64,000 bases of DNA from Gilliamella sp. N-G2. GTDB lineage: Bacteria; Pseudomonadota; Gammaproteobacteria; Enterobacterales; Orbaceae. Under the pieces are notes generated by a model that was given only the letters and a program-made list of their open reading frames with translations, was not told where the DNA came from and searched no databases. A program made the translations under genes and the position numbers. Where the stretch lies: positions 124,001 through 188,000 of the forward strand of contig NZ_NAST01000001.1 of assembly GCF_002142215.1 (NCBI RefSeq), read 5' to 3'. Positions 18,922 to 28,559 of this stretch are shown here, piece by piece (position 1 is the first letter of the stretch; each line of letters starts with the position of its first letter).

Positions 18922-19608
18922 ATGGATCTTACACAACTATTACAAGATAATTGGTTTAATTTATTTCTTATTTTTACGCTCTCTTTTGTTGGCTTTATTT
19001 ATAAAAAAAACACGCCAAAAAACTACTTTGACAATATTATTAAATATGCAGATATTTTAGAAAAAACACCACAACCAAATTATCAAAAAGATTATTTAAA
19101 TAACATTAAGAAGAAACTAATTTGGGAAAAAGTCTGCTTCTATAAATCAGGTAATATTAATAAAGAGAGAATTGCTATCTCATTGGTTAATGCTGATAAA
19201 CATAACATTATTGAACTATCACAATTAAATCAATTCACTCAATATTTTGCTATCGAACAAAATCGAATTACGCTACTAAAACCTTTTTTAATTAAAGAGG
19301 TAATTTTAAGTGCCGCTGTTTGTCTGTTTACATTTATTATGTTAATAACCAATTTGCATACTATCTTTAAATCAGCTTGGATTGTTAATGTGATTATTTC
19401 TCTATTAACAATTTTTATTATGATTTTTATAATTAGTCAATTTGCTAAAGGACCATTAAAAAGATTAAATACTTATCGCTTAATTTTGAAGGATAGTGAC
19501 TTTTTAAGCAGAGCAAATCAAGAATTTACGAATATACTTGCTGAAAATCAGGAACTAAATGAGTCTATCGTTTCACAAGAAGTTGCAAATGAAGAATCAA
19601 CAGACTAA
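18922..19608 (+). CDS. Unknown membrane protein, 228 residues
   Basis: No family recognised. A hydrophobic segment near residues 12-26 (FNLFLIFTLSFVGFIY) is followed by a charged, Lys/Asn-rich region of about 100 residues. Two strong membrane helices then lie at about 127-146 and 155-175 (IVNVIISLLTIFIMIFIISQF), before a hydrophilic, Glu/Asn-rich C-terminal tail. The layout suggests an inner-membrane protein with a cytoplasmic domain between TM1 and TM2. It stands alone, with the symmetrical promoter upstream and a bidirectional terminator downstream. Its divergent pairing with mgtA could mean shared regulation, but that is inference. Confidence 0.75.
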   Translation: MDLTQLLQDNWFNLFLIFTLSFVGFIYKKNTPKNYFDNIIKYADILEKTPQPNYQKDYLNNIKKKLIWEKVCFYKSGNINKERIAISLVNADKHNIIELSQLNQFTQYFAIEQNRITLLKPFLIKEVILSAAVCLFTFIMLITNLHTIFKSAWIVNVIISLLTIFIMIFIISQFAKGPLKRLNTYRLILKDSDFLSRANQEFTNILAENQELNESIVSQEVANEESTD

Positions 19609-19633
19609 CTAAAATTGTTTGGATTTATCAATT

Positions 19634-19677
19634 AAAAGGATAATCAATAATTGCGATATTATCGATTATCCTTTTTT
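19634..19677. terminator. Bidirectional terminator
   Basis: AAAAGGATAATC and GATTATCCTTTT form a 12-base stem around an 18-base loop that itself contains a short AATAAT/ATTATC pairing, with T runs on both sides. It separates the convergent membrane-protein gene and topB, and covers the topB stop codon. Confidence 0.75.
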
Positions 19678-21582
19678 CATATTTGGGGATGAAGATTGAA
19701 TTTTCAAGCGTGAATGTTTTAGTTGTTCAACTAGGCTCAGCAAAGATGAATTTAATTGATACATAAACTGCTGATAGCTAAACTCCTTCTTACTAATTTC
19801 TTCTAGTTGCAACTCCCAATGAGCTGTCATATCTGGCATTGAAACACTTTCGGGTAATGATAGAATTAAATTCTGACCAATTGGTGTTGAACGTATTGAT
19901 TTACCTTGTCTGGTCAAAAATTGTCGTTTGAATAAAAGTTCAATTATTCCTGCACGTGTCGCTTCAGTGCCCAACCCATCTGTTTCGCGTAAGATTTTTT
20001 TTATCTCAGGGTCTTTAACAAATCTTGCTATACCCGTCATTGCTGAAAGTAAAGTTGCATCGGTAAAAGGTCGTGGCGGTTGTGTTTCTTTACTAAGTAA
20101 CTCTGTATCAATACATTGTACTAATTCGCCTTTTTTAACTAGTTTAGTTAATAAACCATTGTTCTCGTCACTATCTTTATCACTATCGGCTTGATAATTC
20201 TTACTTCTAAATAAAACTTTCCAACCTTCATCTAACATTTGATTGGCTTTAGATGTAAATTTACCACCACCAATATCAACATCTATTTGTAATTCGGCAT
20301 ATTTATAAACAGGATAAAATTGTGCCAAATATTGTGTTGCTATCACTTGATATACTGCTTTCTCGTTAGTCGATAAATTATCCATTTTGGTTTTACGTAA
20401 AGTTGGAATAATGGCATGGTGTGCTTCAACTTTTTTATCATTCCACGCTTTAGAACGTAAAGTGAAATCAGCATCATTAACCGCAGTTTGCAGTTCTGAA
20501 CAATTGTTTTCGATGGCAGCTTTTACACCATTAATCTGTTTTAAATGTTCTTCTGGTAAAAAACGACAATCGGAACGAGGATAAGTAATTAACTTATGTT
20601 TTTCATATAAAGATTGGCAGATATCAAGCACTTCTTGCGCACTTAAACCATTCCTTTTTGCCATTTCAATTTGTAGAGCTGATAAATTAAACGGCATTGG
20701 TGGCGCTAATTCTTTCTTCTTGTTACTGACTTTATCAATAATGCCCGACTGATCTTTTATTCGTTGGCAAACATTTTCAGCCAACCGTTTAACCAAGACA
20801 CGACCTTCTTCATCCTGATAAGGTGCACAAGCTTCACTTGGTTGCCATTTGGCTTTAAATATTTCATTATGTTTGGTTTGTAATATAGCAAATACTTCAT
20901 AAAATGGTTTAGGAACAAATTGGGTTATCTCTAAATCACGTCTAACGACTAAGCCTAAAATAGGTGTTTGAACTCGGCCAATAGATAAAACGCCTCGATA
21001 ACCATTACGTTGACCGACCAGAGTACAAACTCGGCTCATATTCATGCCATACAGCCAATCAGCCCTCGCTCGAGCTAATGCCGAAGTAGACAAAGGAATA
21101 AAGTCTTGGTTACTACGTAACTGTTCAAGTGACTTTTCAACAGCACTGGCATTTAAATCACTAATCAAGCAACGCTGAATAGTTTTACGTTTTTCTGGTG
21201 TTAGCTGACAATAGTTTAGCACTTCGTCCACCAATAACTGCCCTTCGCGATCTGGGTCACCAGCATGAACAATCTGATCTGCAGATTTAATCAAATCCAC
21301 TAAAATATTGAATTGCTTTTCAGTACTACTTTTAGGCATCAATATCCATTTATCAGGCACTATAGGCAAATCATCAATTGCCCATTTTTTATATCGTTCA
21401 TCATATACTTCAGGCGTGGCTTGTTCTAATAAATGGCCAATACACCAACTAACAACATCACCATTACTGGCTTTTATAAACCCATTCCCTTTTTGATGAG
21501 GTTTTGGCAAAACATCAGCAATAGCCCTAGCTAAGCTGGGCTTTTCAGCAATAAATAAGCGAAAAGATTGATTAGACTGCAT
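19666..21582 (-). CDS. topB: DNA topoisomerase III
   Basis: 638-residue type IA topoisomerase (E. coli TopB is about 650) that decatenates DNA and relaxes negative supercoils. The TOPRIM domain is N-terminal, with [16 protein letters not shown] and later [13 protein letters not shown] carrying the acidic Mg2+ ligands. The active-site Tyr is in [16 protein letters not shown], and [15 protein letters not shown] is the conserved type IA motif. The C-terminus is short with no zinc-finger repeats, as in TopB. Intact, and transcribed alone downstream of a zntB-side terminator. Confidence 0.96.
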   Translation of the reverse strand: MQSNQSFRLFIAEKPSLARAIADVLPKPHQKGNGFIKASNGDVVSWCIGHLLEQATPEVYDERYKKWAIDDLPIVPDKWILMPKSSTEKQFNILVDLIKSADQIVHAGDPDREGQLLVDEVLNYCQLTPEKRKTIQRCLISDLNASAVEKSLEQLRSNQDFIPLSTSALARARADWLYGMNMSRVCTLVGQRNGYRGVLSIGRVQTPILGLVVRRDLEITQFVPKPFYEVFAILQTKHNEIFKAKWQPSEACAPYQDEEGRVLVKRLAENVCQRIKDQSGIIDKVSNKKKELAPPMPFNLSALQIEMAKRNGLSAQEVLDICQSLYEKHKLITYPRSDCRFLPEEHLKQINGVKAAIENNCSELQTAVNDADFTLRSKAWNDKKVEAHHAIIPTLRKTKMDNLSTNEKAVYQVIATQYLAQFYPVYKYAELQIDVDIGGGKFTSKANQMLDEGWKVLFRSKNYQADSDKDSDENNGLLTKLVKKGELVQCIDTELLSKETQPPRPFTDATLLSAMTGIARFVKDPEIKKILRETDGLGTEATRAGIIELLFKRQFLTRQGKSIRSTPIGQNLILSLPESVSMPDMTAHWELQLEEISKKEFSYQQFMYQLNSSLLSLVEQLKHSRLKIQSSSPNMKKG

Positions 21583-21685
21583 AATAATTATTATTAATCA
21601 TAAATTTTAATTGGAACAATGTTAGTATCATGCTTAAAATATCTTTGTGAAATATAACTAATCTGTTCAGGCTTCGGTTTAAAAA

Positions 21686-21856
21686 CTAAAAAAACAAGCA
21701 ACCAATATTGATTGCTACCGAATTAGCTTGTAATGCGTTATCTGTATAAGCATTGTTTAGATCTTTTTGCCTATCGGCGATTAAAAATGATTGTGGTACG
21801 CTTGCAAATAACGACTTAATATTCTGTTTACTCCTAATCTCATGAATATTCATCAT
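21686..21856 (-). CDS. Weak 56-codon ORF downstream of zntB
   Basis: The frame reads MMNIHEIRSKQNIKSLFASV, then PQSFLIADRQKDLNNAYTDN, and ends INIGCLFF. There is no clear ribosome site, and the last codons lie inside a rho-independent terminator. It may be a genuine small gene, a gene remnant, or just the 3' untranslated region of zntB. I recognise no family. Confidence 0.2.
   Translation of the reverse strand: MMNIHEIRSKQNIKSLFASVPQSFLIADRQKDLNNAYTDNALQANSVAINIGCLFF
21688..21716 (-). terminator. Terminator downstream of zntB
   Basis: On the minus strand AGCAATCA pairs with TGGTTGCT (one G-T pair) around a four-base loop, followed by TTG and seven T. It is 175 bases beyond the zntB stop. 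Confidence 0.7.
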
Positions 21857-21890
21857 ATTTTATTTATATTTATTTTAAAAGTTAATTTCT

Positions 21891-22892
21891 TTACCACCAT
21901 TTTTTTAGCTTAAGCCATAAAACAGATACTATGCTAATCACAATTAATAGTACGATTAAGCCAACAAAAGACCACTCTTTTTCATTAAAAGGAATACCGG
22001 CTAAATTAACCCCAAGTAAACTTGTTATAAATGTAATTGGCGTAAAAATAATGGTAAATAGTGACATTAAATAGATACGCTTATTAGTCGATTCAGCTAG
22101 AATACTATTTATTTGTTCCATAACTGAACCAATCCTTATTAGGCAACTATCAATTTCAGAAACATAATGATTTTGTTGATTAGAGATATCATGAAGCCGT
22201 TGACGATCGTTGTCATCAATCCAAGATATTCTTTCGGTCGAAATTTTTACAAAAATATCACGCTGTGGCGAAAGCAGACGACGCAGTATGAAAAGTTGTT
22301 TGCGCACTCTGCCAATTTCTTTATGGGAAAAAATTCGCTGATTTAATAATAAATCTTCTAATTTTATTATCTTATTGTGAACACCATCAAAAGATAAATT
22401 CACTTGATCACAAATTAATTCTGAAAGTTGTATCAGCCAATCAGCAACATCAACAGGACCAATACCTTTTTCTAAATTTTCTTTTAATTTAACGATTGCA
22501 TCTATTTTTTGATGCCTGGTTGAAATAATCAAATTATCGGTAATATAAAAACGAAAAGTAACAATAGGATCAGGTAGTTCATTTGGAATAAAGTTTACCC
22601 CTTTCAATACCACTAAAATACCTGAATCACAACGGATCTCCTTTGGAAATTGATTAGCTTTAATTAACTCATTTTTAACAAGATCAGGTATTAAATTTGT
22701 TTGATTAATCCAATTAATAGTTTCACTTTTAGCAAAATCCAGATGTATCCAATATGGTTGATTAATAGAAGCTTTAGTTTTATCGTTTAAAGGATTTGCT
22801 TTTCCTTTACCATCCAATTGGCAACTAAAAACAGGTTGTGCTGCAAGGAGATCTGAAACCAAAATAGAGTTATCGCTATTTTCATTAATCAT
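21891..22892 (-). CDS. zntB: Zinc transporter ZntB (CorA superfamily)
   Basis: 333-residue member of the CorA/ZntB metal-ion transporter group. A large N-terminal cytoplasmic domain (to about residue 270) with long helices is followed by two C-terminal membrane helices (about 270-292 and 305-325). The loop between them has LLGVNLAGIP, the ZntB-type GVN in place of the CorA GMN. The start at 22892 (MINENSD) is preferred to 22904 because GGGG lies seven bases upstream. Family members move Zn2+ with H+ coupling. The gene follows hmuV by 87 bases on the same strand, but its function suggests an independent unit. Confidence 0.88.
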   Translation of the reverse strand: MINENSDNSILVSDLLAAQPVFSCQLDGKGKANPLNDKTKASINQPYWIHLDFAKSETINWINQTNLIPDLVKNELIKANQFPKEIRCDSGILVVLKGVNFIPNELPDPIVTFRFYITDNLIISTRHQKIDAIVKLKENLEKGIGPVDVADWLIQLSELICDQVNLSFDGVHNKIIKLEDLLLNQRIFSHKEIGRVRKQLFILRRLLSPQRDIFVKISTERISWIDDNDRQRLHDISNQQNHYVSEIDSCLIRIGSVMEQINSILAESTNKRIYLMSLFTIIFTPITFITSLLGVNLAGIPFNEKEWSFVGLIVLLIVISIVSVLWLKLKKWW

Positions 22893-22979
22893 TATCAGCC
22901 CCATTTATTAATTTTTGCTTAATTATATACCGATTTTGAACAAAATTGCAGCGTATCAATGATTTTCTAGTTCTACTAT

Positions 22980-23753
22980 TTAAGGGTTCAAATAAATTTG
23001 CGGTATCGATGTATGATGTGGATGATTAAAAATACCGATTTCAACACCATACCATCGATGAATATTTTCAACAGTTAACACCTCGGTTGGTGCCCCTTGT
23101 TCAACAATTTTTCCTTGGTTAACCAAAATTATTTTGTCAGCATACAAAGCTGCTAAATTCAGATCATGCAAGATGCAACACACAGCCAATTGCTGCTTAA
23201 CTGCTAATTGCTTCAATAAGCGTAAAGTATGTTGTTGATGGTAGAGATCAAGCGCTGAGGTAGGTTCATCTAAAAACAGTAATTTTTCATTCGGTTCTGG
23301 TTGCCATAATTGGGCTAAAACTCTAGCCAATTGAACTCTTTGTTGTTCGCCACCGGATAAACCTCGATAATCTCGGTCGGCAAATTGCAAACAATCGGTT
23401 TGAACCATGACTTCATGAATTGATTGATCAAAATGCATTTTACCATAAGGCGCTCGCCCCATTGCAATCACTTCTTTTACTTTAAATGGAAAAGTAAGTT
23501 GGCTTTGTTGAAGCATTACGGTTCTTATTTTTGCCAATTGCTTTTGTGGCCACTGTGATACTGGACGACCTTGTAAATAACACTCACCTGATAACGGTTT
23601 TTGATAACCAGTTAATAGACGTAATAAGGTCGACTTACCGGCACCATTAGGACCGATGATAATAACAATTTCGCCCGCATTTATTGATAAAGATACATCA
23701 TTAATGATCATGCGACTGCCATAACCAAAGGTTAAATTTTTAGCGGTTAACAC
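22980..23753 (-). CDS. hmuV: Heme ABC transporter ATP-binding protein HmuV
   Basis: 257-residue cytoplasmic ATPase of the FecE/BtuD/HmuV type. Walker [10 protein letters not shown] is near residues 34-42. The signature [18 protein letters not shown] is followed by Walker [13 protein letters not shown] and the switch His in [12 protein letters not shown]. Last gene of the minus-strand chuW-chuX-chuY-hmuU-hmuV operon, 16 bases after hmuU. It energises uptake of heme delivered by HmuT through HmuU. Confidence 0.94.
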   Translation of the reverse strand: MLTAKNLTFGYGSRMIINDVSLSINAGEIVIIIGPNGAGKSTLLRLLTGYQKPLSGECYLQGRPVSQWPQKQLAKIRTVMLQQSQLTFPFKVKEVIAMGRAPYGKMHFDQSIHEVMVQTDCLQFADRDYRGLSGGEQQRVQLARVLAQLWQPEPNEKLLFLDEPTSALDLYHQQHTLRLLKQLAVKQQLAVCCILHDLNLAALYADKIILVNQGKIVEQGAPTEVLTVENIHRWYGVEIGIFNHPHHTSIPQIYLNP

Positions 23754-23769
23754 AATAAATCTCCATGCG

Positions 23770-24756
23770 TTATTTATGTCTCAGAATAAGCCAAAGAAAA
23801 TACGGGCCACCAATTAAACTGGTTAAAAGGCCTACAGGGATTTCCGTTGGCGCAACTAATGTTCTCGCTAAAGTGTCCGCTAATAAGAGCAAACATGCGC
23901 CACCAAGTGCCGAACCCGGTATTAACCATTTATGATTGGCACCGATTTGTAAACGAATCATATGAGGAACAACTAAACCAACAAAAGCAATAATGCCACT
24001 AACCGCCACTGAGGTACCAATTAACACGGCACAAAGTAATAAGAGATAACGTTTAATACGTTCAACATTGATACCTAAGTAATGGGCATCTTCATCGCCA
24101 AGTTGTAATATGTTGAGCTGATGAGCCAGTTTGATGACGCCAAATAATGCAGGAAAAATTAAAGAAATGGATACGAATACCAGATCCCAAGACCCTTTAC
24201 CTAAATGTCCCATTGACCATAACGAAAGTTGACGTAATTGTGATTCATCACTGATGTAACTAAGTCCGCCCATTACTGCGCCAATGATGGCATTAATCGC
24301 TACACCTAACAGAATCATCTTCGCAAGGTTGCATTGCTCATTAAGACTATAAAGATAGATCAAAACACAAATAAATAAACTACCGGCAAAAGCTGCTACC
24401 ATTTTGCCATAAAGCATCATAATGGGCGGAAAAACAGCAGGAAATAAGATCGTTATACCCACCATAAGGCTTGCGCCACTGCTAATACCTAATAAACCAG
24501 GATCGGCTAAAGGATTTCTGAATAAGCCCTGCATAACAGCGCCAGCACTCGCTAATGCCATGCCGACCACTACCGCGAGTATAATTCTAGGTAATCGGAT
24601 ATTGCACCAAATATTCCATAGAGGATCATCAAATGACATACTCATTAATTGAGTAAAGGATAATTTTAATGCTCCCGAGTTTGCCGAATAGATTATTAAG
24701 ATTAACAATAAAGCGAATAATCCCAATAACAATATTTGTGGACTAGATTTGCGCAC
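23770..24756 (-). CDS. hmuU: Heme ABC transporter permease HmuU
   Basis: 328-residue FecCD-family permease with about ten membrane helices, forming a homodimeric inner-membrane channel for heme. Typical features are [38 protein letters not shown] near residues 52-90 (the conserved LR-P-R and NPLADP motif) and [10 protein letters not shown] in the coupling region. Sits 21 bases downstream of chuY and 16 upstream of hmuV. Confidence 0.94.
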   Translation of the reverse strand: MRKSSPQILLLGLFALLLILIIYSANSGALKLSFTQLMSMSFDDPLWNIWCNIRLPRIILAVVVGMALASAGAVMQGLFRNPLADPGLLGISSGASLMVGITILFPAVFPPIMMLYGKMVAAFAGSLFICVLIYLYSLNEQCNLAKMILLGVAINAIIGAVMGGLSYISDESQLRQLSLWSMGHLGKGSWDLVFVSISLIFPALFGVIKLAHQLNILQLGDEDAHYLGINVERIKRYLLLLCAVLIGTSVAVSGIIAFVGLVVPHMIRLQIGANHKWLIPGSALGGACLLLLADTLARTLVAPTEIPVGLLTSLIGGPYFLWLILRHK

Positions 24757-24777
24757 CGATTAACCTCATAAATCTAA

Positions 24778-25416
24778 TTAATAATTTACCGTAAGGCTTG
24801 GGTCAACAACACTATATGCACGATTATCAAATTGTTGATTTGCAATTTTATCCATGATTATTTTGGCTAATTCTTTACGATATACGAAACCGTGAACTTC
24901 TTGAGCAAAATAGCATTGGCCGTTATTGGTTAATTCACCATCGCGTAAACCGCCGGGTCTTAAGATCACATAATTTAATGTACTCGTTTGTAACCAAACT
25001 TCTGCCAAGGATTTTTCGCGCACCGCATCACCAAATGCTTGTTTAGCTCGTAAGGATAAGGTTGACCATGAATCACCACAACCAAGTGAGGTCACCAATA
25101 TCATTTGTTTGATCCCTATTTGTTCAGCGCAATCAATGATATTACGCTGCGCAATATAATTGCCGGTTTCGCCGCCCAAAGTTGAAATAATGGTTGCATC
25201 ACAACCAGCTTGCTTACCAATTTCCTTGACTAATTTAACGTCGGTCGCATCACCTACATAGGTTTCAATATTTTGTTGAGCTAATTGTTTTGCAAAGTCA
25301 GCATCGCGGACTAAAGCAATACAACGCCACTCTGGGTGGCATTGTTTGATTAATTGCGATACTTGATAACCAGTTCCTAACTTGGCGCTAACACCAAAAA
25401 TAATTACTGTTTTCAT
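24778..25416 (-). CDS. chuY: ChuY-like NAD(P)H-dependent anaerobilin reductase
   Basis: 212-residue SDR-like protein with an N-terminal Rossmann fold (TVIIFGVSAKLGTGYQVS), an internal NAD(P)-dependent epimerase-like core (VTSLGCGDSWSTLS) and YVILRPGGLRDGELT. In E. coli O157 ChuY reduces anaerobilin made by ChuW; the identical chuW-chuX-chuY order here supports that role. ATG at 25416 is chosen over an in-frame TTG at 25431. It begins 16 bases after the chuX stop. Confidence 0.82.
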   Translation of the reverse strand: MKTVIIFGVSAKLGTGYQVSQLIKQCHPEWRCIALVRDADFAKQLAQQNIETYVGDATDVKLVKEIGKQAGCDATIISTLGGETGNYIAQRNIIDCAEQIGIKQMILVTSLGCGDSWSTLSLRAKQAFGDAVREKSLAEVWLQTSTLNYVILRPGGLRDGELTNNGQCYFAQEVHGFVYRKELAKIIMDKIANQQFDNRAYSVVDPSLTVNY

Positions 25417-25432
25417 GTTATTATTCTTCAAA

Positions 25433-25933
25433 TTAATTAATTTTTTTGGCTAACGCTCTAAATTTTTCTAGTTGATCGGCTTTTAATTGATGCTTTTCAT
25501 CACGGCCAACGAAAATTTTAAACATGGATTGACCTAAATGGTTGAGGAAAATCATTGAAGCAGTCGACATTTTCATAAATTTTCTTTCGATAAATGCAAT
25601 ATATTGACAATGTTCTGCTTTGATATGACCGCTTAACCCTTTTTGGTGACGTAAATTAAAGTATTTTTGGCTATGTGTTCCCGGTGGTAATTCACCTGAA
25701 ATTTCAGCAATAACGTCACCAGTGTGAACTAAAAATAATACATCACCCCAAGTGGTTACTTCTTGCCAAATTTCATCAAAATGGCTGCCATCAACAATTT
25801 TAGCATCTGGTATTGCTTGGATTACTTGTGTTAGCGTGACTTTATGATCTTGAGCGATTTTTTCTAACAGTTCTTCTGGATTAGATTGCATATAAGCTGC
25901 AAGGTTATCTAAAAGGGTTTGTTTTTCTGCCAT
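25433..25933 (-). CDS. chuX: Heme utilisation carrier ChuX/HutX
   Basis: 166-residue cytoplasmic protein of the HutX/ChuX family, which binds heme or its linear product and protects the cell by shuttling it. The N-terminal helical part (DNLAAYMQSNPEELLEKIAQ) and the central HFDEIWQEVTTWGDVLFLVHTGDVI and GHIKAEHCQYIAFIERKFMKMSTASMIFLN segments fit the family. It lies 11 bases after chuW in the anaerobic heme degradation operon. Length matches E. coli ChuX (about 164). Confidence 0.88.
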   Translation of the reverse strand: MAEKQTLLDNLAAYMQSNPEELLEKIAQDHKVTLTQVIQAIPDAKIVDGSHFDEIWQEVTTWGDVLFLVHTGDVIAEISGELPPGTHSQKYFNLRHQKGLSGHIKAEHCQYIAFIERKFMKMSTASMIFLNHLGQSMFKIFVGRDEKHQLKADQLEKFRALAKKIN

Positions 25934-25944
25934 AGTAATTTCCT

Positions 25945-27372
25945 TTAATTTTTTGTTTTTACTTGGATGTTTTGCATATGTGGATGAGATTTAGGCATAC
26001 CATTACCTTGTTGCATGGCTTGTCTAGCTTGGGCCATCTTCTGTTGTAATTCGATATGTTCTGGATTATTAAGTTGCAATAACAATTGCTGCAATGCTTG
26101 AACTATATTACTCGACCAAAAACGTCCTGATAAAGTTAGGCGTAAACAACGATCTTCATTTTGCAGCAAACCGACTTCATGCCATTGCTTGATAAGTGGA
26201 TCAAAGAGTTCAGATTGATTGGTTAGTTGCGTTAAATCTACTCGCCCTTTTTCTATACCAGCTTGTAATTTGTGCAACCAGTCACCCACTAAAGGTTTGC
26301 CAGTTAACATCATCAACGGTTTTTTACCTTGGTCTAATAAAGCATAATATTGACTCAAATCTCGATGGATCATAAAAGATTGTCCGTCTAGCTTTCCACC
26401 AGCACAAGAACCGAATGCAAAAAAGTGAGAGCCTTGTTTTATCAAAAAATTATATAAATTTCGTTCGCGACTGGTTTTTGCCCAATGAGCATTAGTTAAA
26501 TGGGTCCAACCTTGTTTAGCTAAATATTCAGCACCTTGATGGTAAAAATTGCACTTATCAGTAACCGATGGGATCGCGATTCGATTATTTTCCACCCCTT
26601 TAGCTAATGGTGTGGTCGGCAAGAGATTTAAAGAATAAAGATCAACCCCATCAAGTGGCAATTGATCAGCAATTTCTAAATCTCTTTGCCATATAGCCGG
26701 TGTCTGGTTAGGTAAGCCAAACATCAGGTCACAAACTAATGCAACACTATCACGCGCAGCAATACGTTCAAAACCTTGAATAATCTCTTTTTCAGATGAT
26801 TGGCGTCCCAATCGTTGTCTAATTGCAGTATTGAAGGTTTGAATACCTATCGAAAAACGATTTGCGCCAGCTTCAATATAACTATCAATTTTATCTTCAT
26901 CAAAATCAGAAATTCGCCCTTCGACCGTAATTTCACAATCAGGCGCTAATGGTGCATGCTGTTTAAAATAACTTATTACACGTGCTAATTGTCCTACCGC
27001 TAACGCTGAAGGTGTACCTCCACCAAAATAAATAGCGTGAATTGGCGCCGACTGCATAGCTTTATTATTTATTTCGAGGGATATTTCTTGTAATAAATAA
27101 TCAATATAAGTCTTGCTATCAAACTTTTTTAATGGGTTTTGATAAAATCCACAAAATTGACAATGAATATCACAAAAAGGAATATGTATGTAGATCAGTC
27201 GTTTTTTTCCAGACAAATCTGAATTTTGCAGGACACTCCATTGCTGCTCTAGTTCTTGCGGTGGTACTGGTAGGCTTGCTTGTAATGGCATCACTGCCCA
27301 ACGATCTTTAAAAGGTAAAACTGAATTTGAAGCGTAAAACGCACTTACATCAAATGATTTCATAACATCCAT
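25945..27372 (-). CDS. chuW: Anaerobilin synthase ChuW (radical SAM heme ring-opening methyltransferase)
   Basis: 475-residue class C radical-SAM enzyme that opens the heme ring without oxygen, releasing iron and forming methylated anaerobilin. The [4Fe-4S]/SAM motif is CDIHCQFC (CX3CX2C) after YIHIPF, followed by YFGGGTPSAL. HemN-like segments such as FSIGIQTFN and YSLNLLP follow. Its presence, with no heme-oxygenase gene in the window, points to heme iron use at low oxygen. First gene of a minus-strand operon with a Fur-type box 25 bases upstream. Confidence 0.93.
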   Translation of the reverse strand: MDVMKSFDVSAFYASNSVLPFKDRWAVMPLQASLPVPPQELEQQWSVLQNSDLSGKKRLIYIHIPFCDIHCQFCGFYQNPLKKFDSKTYIDYLLQEISLEINNKAMQSAPIHAIYFGGGTPSALAVGQLARVISYFKQHAPLAPDCEITVEGRISDFDEDKIDSYIEAGANRFSIGIQTFNTAIRQRLGRQSSEKEIIQGFERIAARDSVALVCDLMFGLPNQTPAIWQRDLEIADQLPLDGVDLYSLNLLPTTPLAKGVENNRIAIPSVTDKCNFYHQGAEYLAKQGWTHLTNAHWAKTSRERNLYNFLIKQGSHFFAFGSCAGGKLDGQSFMIHRDLSQYYALLDQGKKPLMMLTGKPLVGDWLHKLQAGIEKGRVDLTQLTNQSELFDPLIKQWHEVGLLQNEDRCLRLTLSGRFWSSNIVQALQQLLLQLNNPEHIELQQKMAQARQAMQQGNGMPKSHPHMQNIQVKTKN

Positions 27373-27396
27373 TCATAAAAATAATCTCGGTGAATT

Positions 27397-27417
27397 AAAT
27401 AATAATTATTATCATTT
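27397..27417. promoter_or_regulatory. Putative Fur box between chuW and hmuT
   Basis: AAATAATAATTATTATCATTT is a 21-base inverted repeat with one mismatch about its AATT centre, matching the Fur consensus GATAATnATAATCATTATC style. It lies in the divergent region between chuW and the first hmuT, so iron-loaded Fur could repress both. Confidence 0.65.
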
Positions 27418-27606
27418 ATCAATATTTTTTTAATTTTTTTGCTGTTTATTTATCCTGAACTAAATATTTATTTAATAACTGTTCAATTTGCATCCTAATT
27501 CTGGATGTTTTTTAAAAATTCTATTCAATCCACACCCTACTTTGTCAAAGTTGATATTGATAATTTTTTTCATTATAGTGTTCTGTCTGATTTAAAATTG
27601 TGGTCG

Positions 27607-28470
27607 ATGACTCAAGTGATAAATAAAAATTTCATAAACAAAATCTGGTTATTTTTGTTGCTCTTTAGCCTAAATAGCCTAATCAATTTAAGCTATGCAA
27701 ATGAAAGAATTGTTGTTGCTGGTGATGCTTTGACAGAAATCGTTTTTGACCTAGGTGCTGGAGAAGATATCGTTGGGGTGGATGGTAGCAGTCGATATCC
27801 AAAACAAGTTAACCAATTACCACAAATTGGTAATGTAAAATTGTTAAATATTGAAGCAGTTTTATCCCTCACACCATCCTTGGTTATTAGTTTTGATGAT
27901 GCGGAAATCGCTAACGTACTGAAAAAGATTTCCCAAGCAAAAGTCGAAGTTTTAACGCTTAAACGTGTTCCAAGTACAGTAGAATTACTGTATGAAAATA
28001 TCAATAAAATTGCCGCTAAATTAGATAGAGCAAAGGAAGGACAAAAACTGATTAAGCGAATCCAAAATGATCTTTCGCTAATTCAAAACAGAACAGCTAC
28101 TCGTCGACAAAAAACCAAAGTTTTATGCCTCATGAATATGGAGGGAAACATTTTTATAGCAGGAAAAAATACCGCTATCGATGCATTAATTACCATCGCT
28201 GGTGGTGAGAACTTGGCAACACATAATAGTGTTAGAACTTATACTAGTGAATCACTAATTGCGATGAATCCCGAAGTTATTATTTTAACTAACCATTCAA
28301 TCGAAGAGTTAGGTGGCTTTGACAAAATTAATACCATTCCTGGTATTACCGAAACAGATGCATATAAAAACCATGGCATTGTTATTATCGATGATAGCTA
28401 TTTATTTGCAATCGGACCGAGAGTTGTTGAGGTAGTATTTAAACTGTTTAACGGTTTTTACCCTGAATAA
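27607..28470 (+). CDS. hmuT: Heme-binding periplasmic protein HmuT, copy 1
   Basis: 287-residue periplasmic binding protein of the HmuT/ShuT group. A signal peptide is clear (WLFLLLFSLNSLINLSYA, cleaved before NERIVV), which is why I place the start at 27607 instead of at an in-frame ATG at 27505. Conserved family parts are GDALTEIVFDLGAGEDIVGVD, AGKNTAIDALITIAGGENLA and GPRV at the end. Compared with copy 2 it has Asn76 in QLPQIGNVKLL where copy 2 has Tyr; that Tyr is the heme ligand in Yersinia HmuT as I recall it. It may therefore bind heme poorly. Followed by a dead receptor gene, making the whole unit look degenerate. Confidence 0.88.
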   Translation: MTQVINKNFINKIWLFLLLFSLNSLINLSYANERIVVAGDALTEIVFDLGAGEDIVGVDGSSRYPKQVNQLPQIGNVKLLNIEAVLSLTPSLVISFDDAEIANVLKKISQAKVEVLTLKRVPSTVELLYENINKIAAKLDRAKEGQKLIKRIQNDLSLIQNRTATRRQKTKVLCLMNMEGNIFIAGKNTAIDALITIAGGENLATHNSVRTYTSESLIAMNPEVIILTNHSIEELGGFDKINTIPGITETDAYKNHGIVIIDDSYLFAIGPRVVEVVFKLFNGFYPE

Positions 28471-28559
28471 AACTTCATTAAGTAATTTCTCTATTTTAAT
28501 AATATTTTTAGCAATTGAAGCAAGAGATGAGCATTTTTTAATAAATTATGTTTGAAAGG

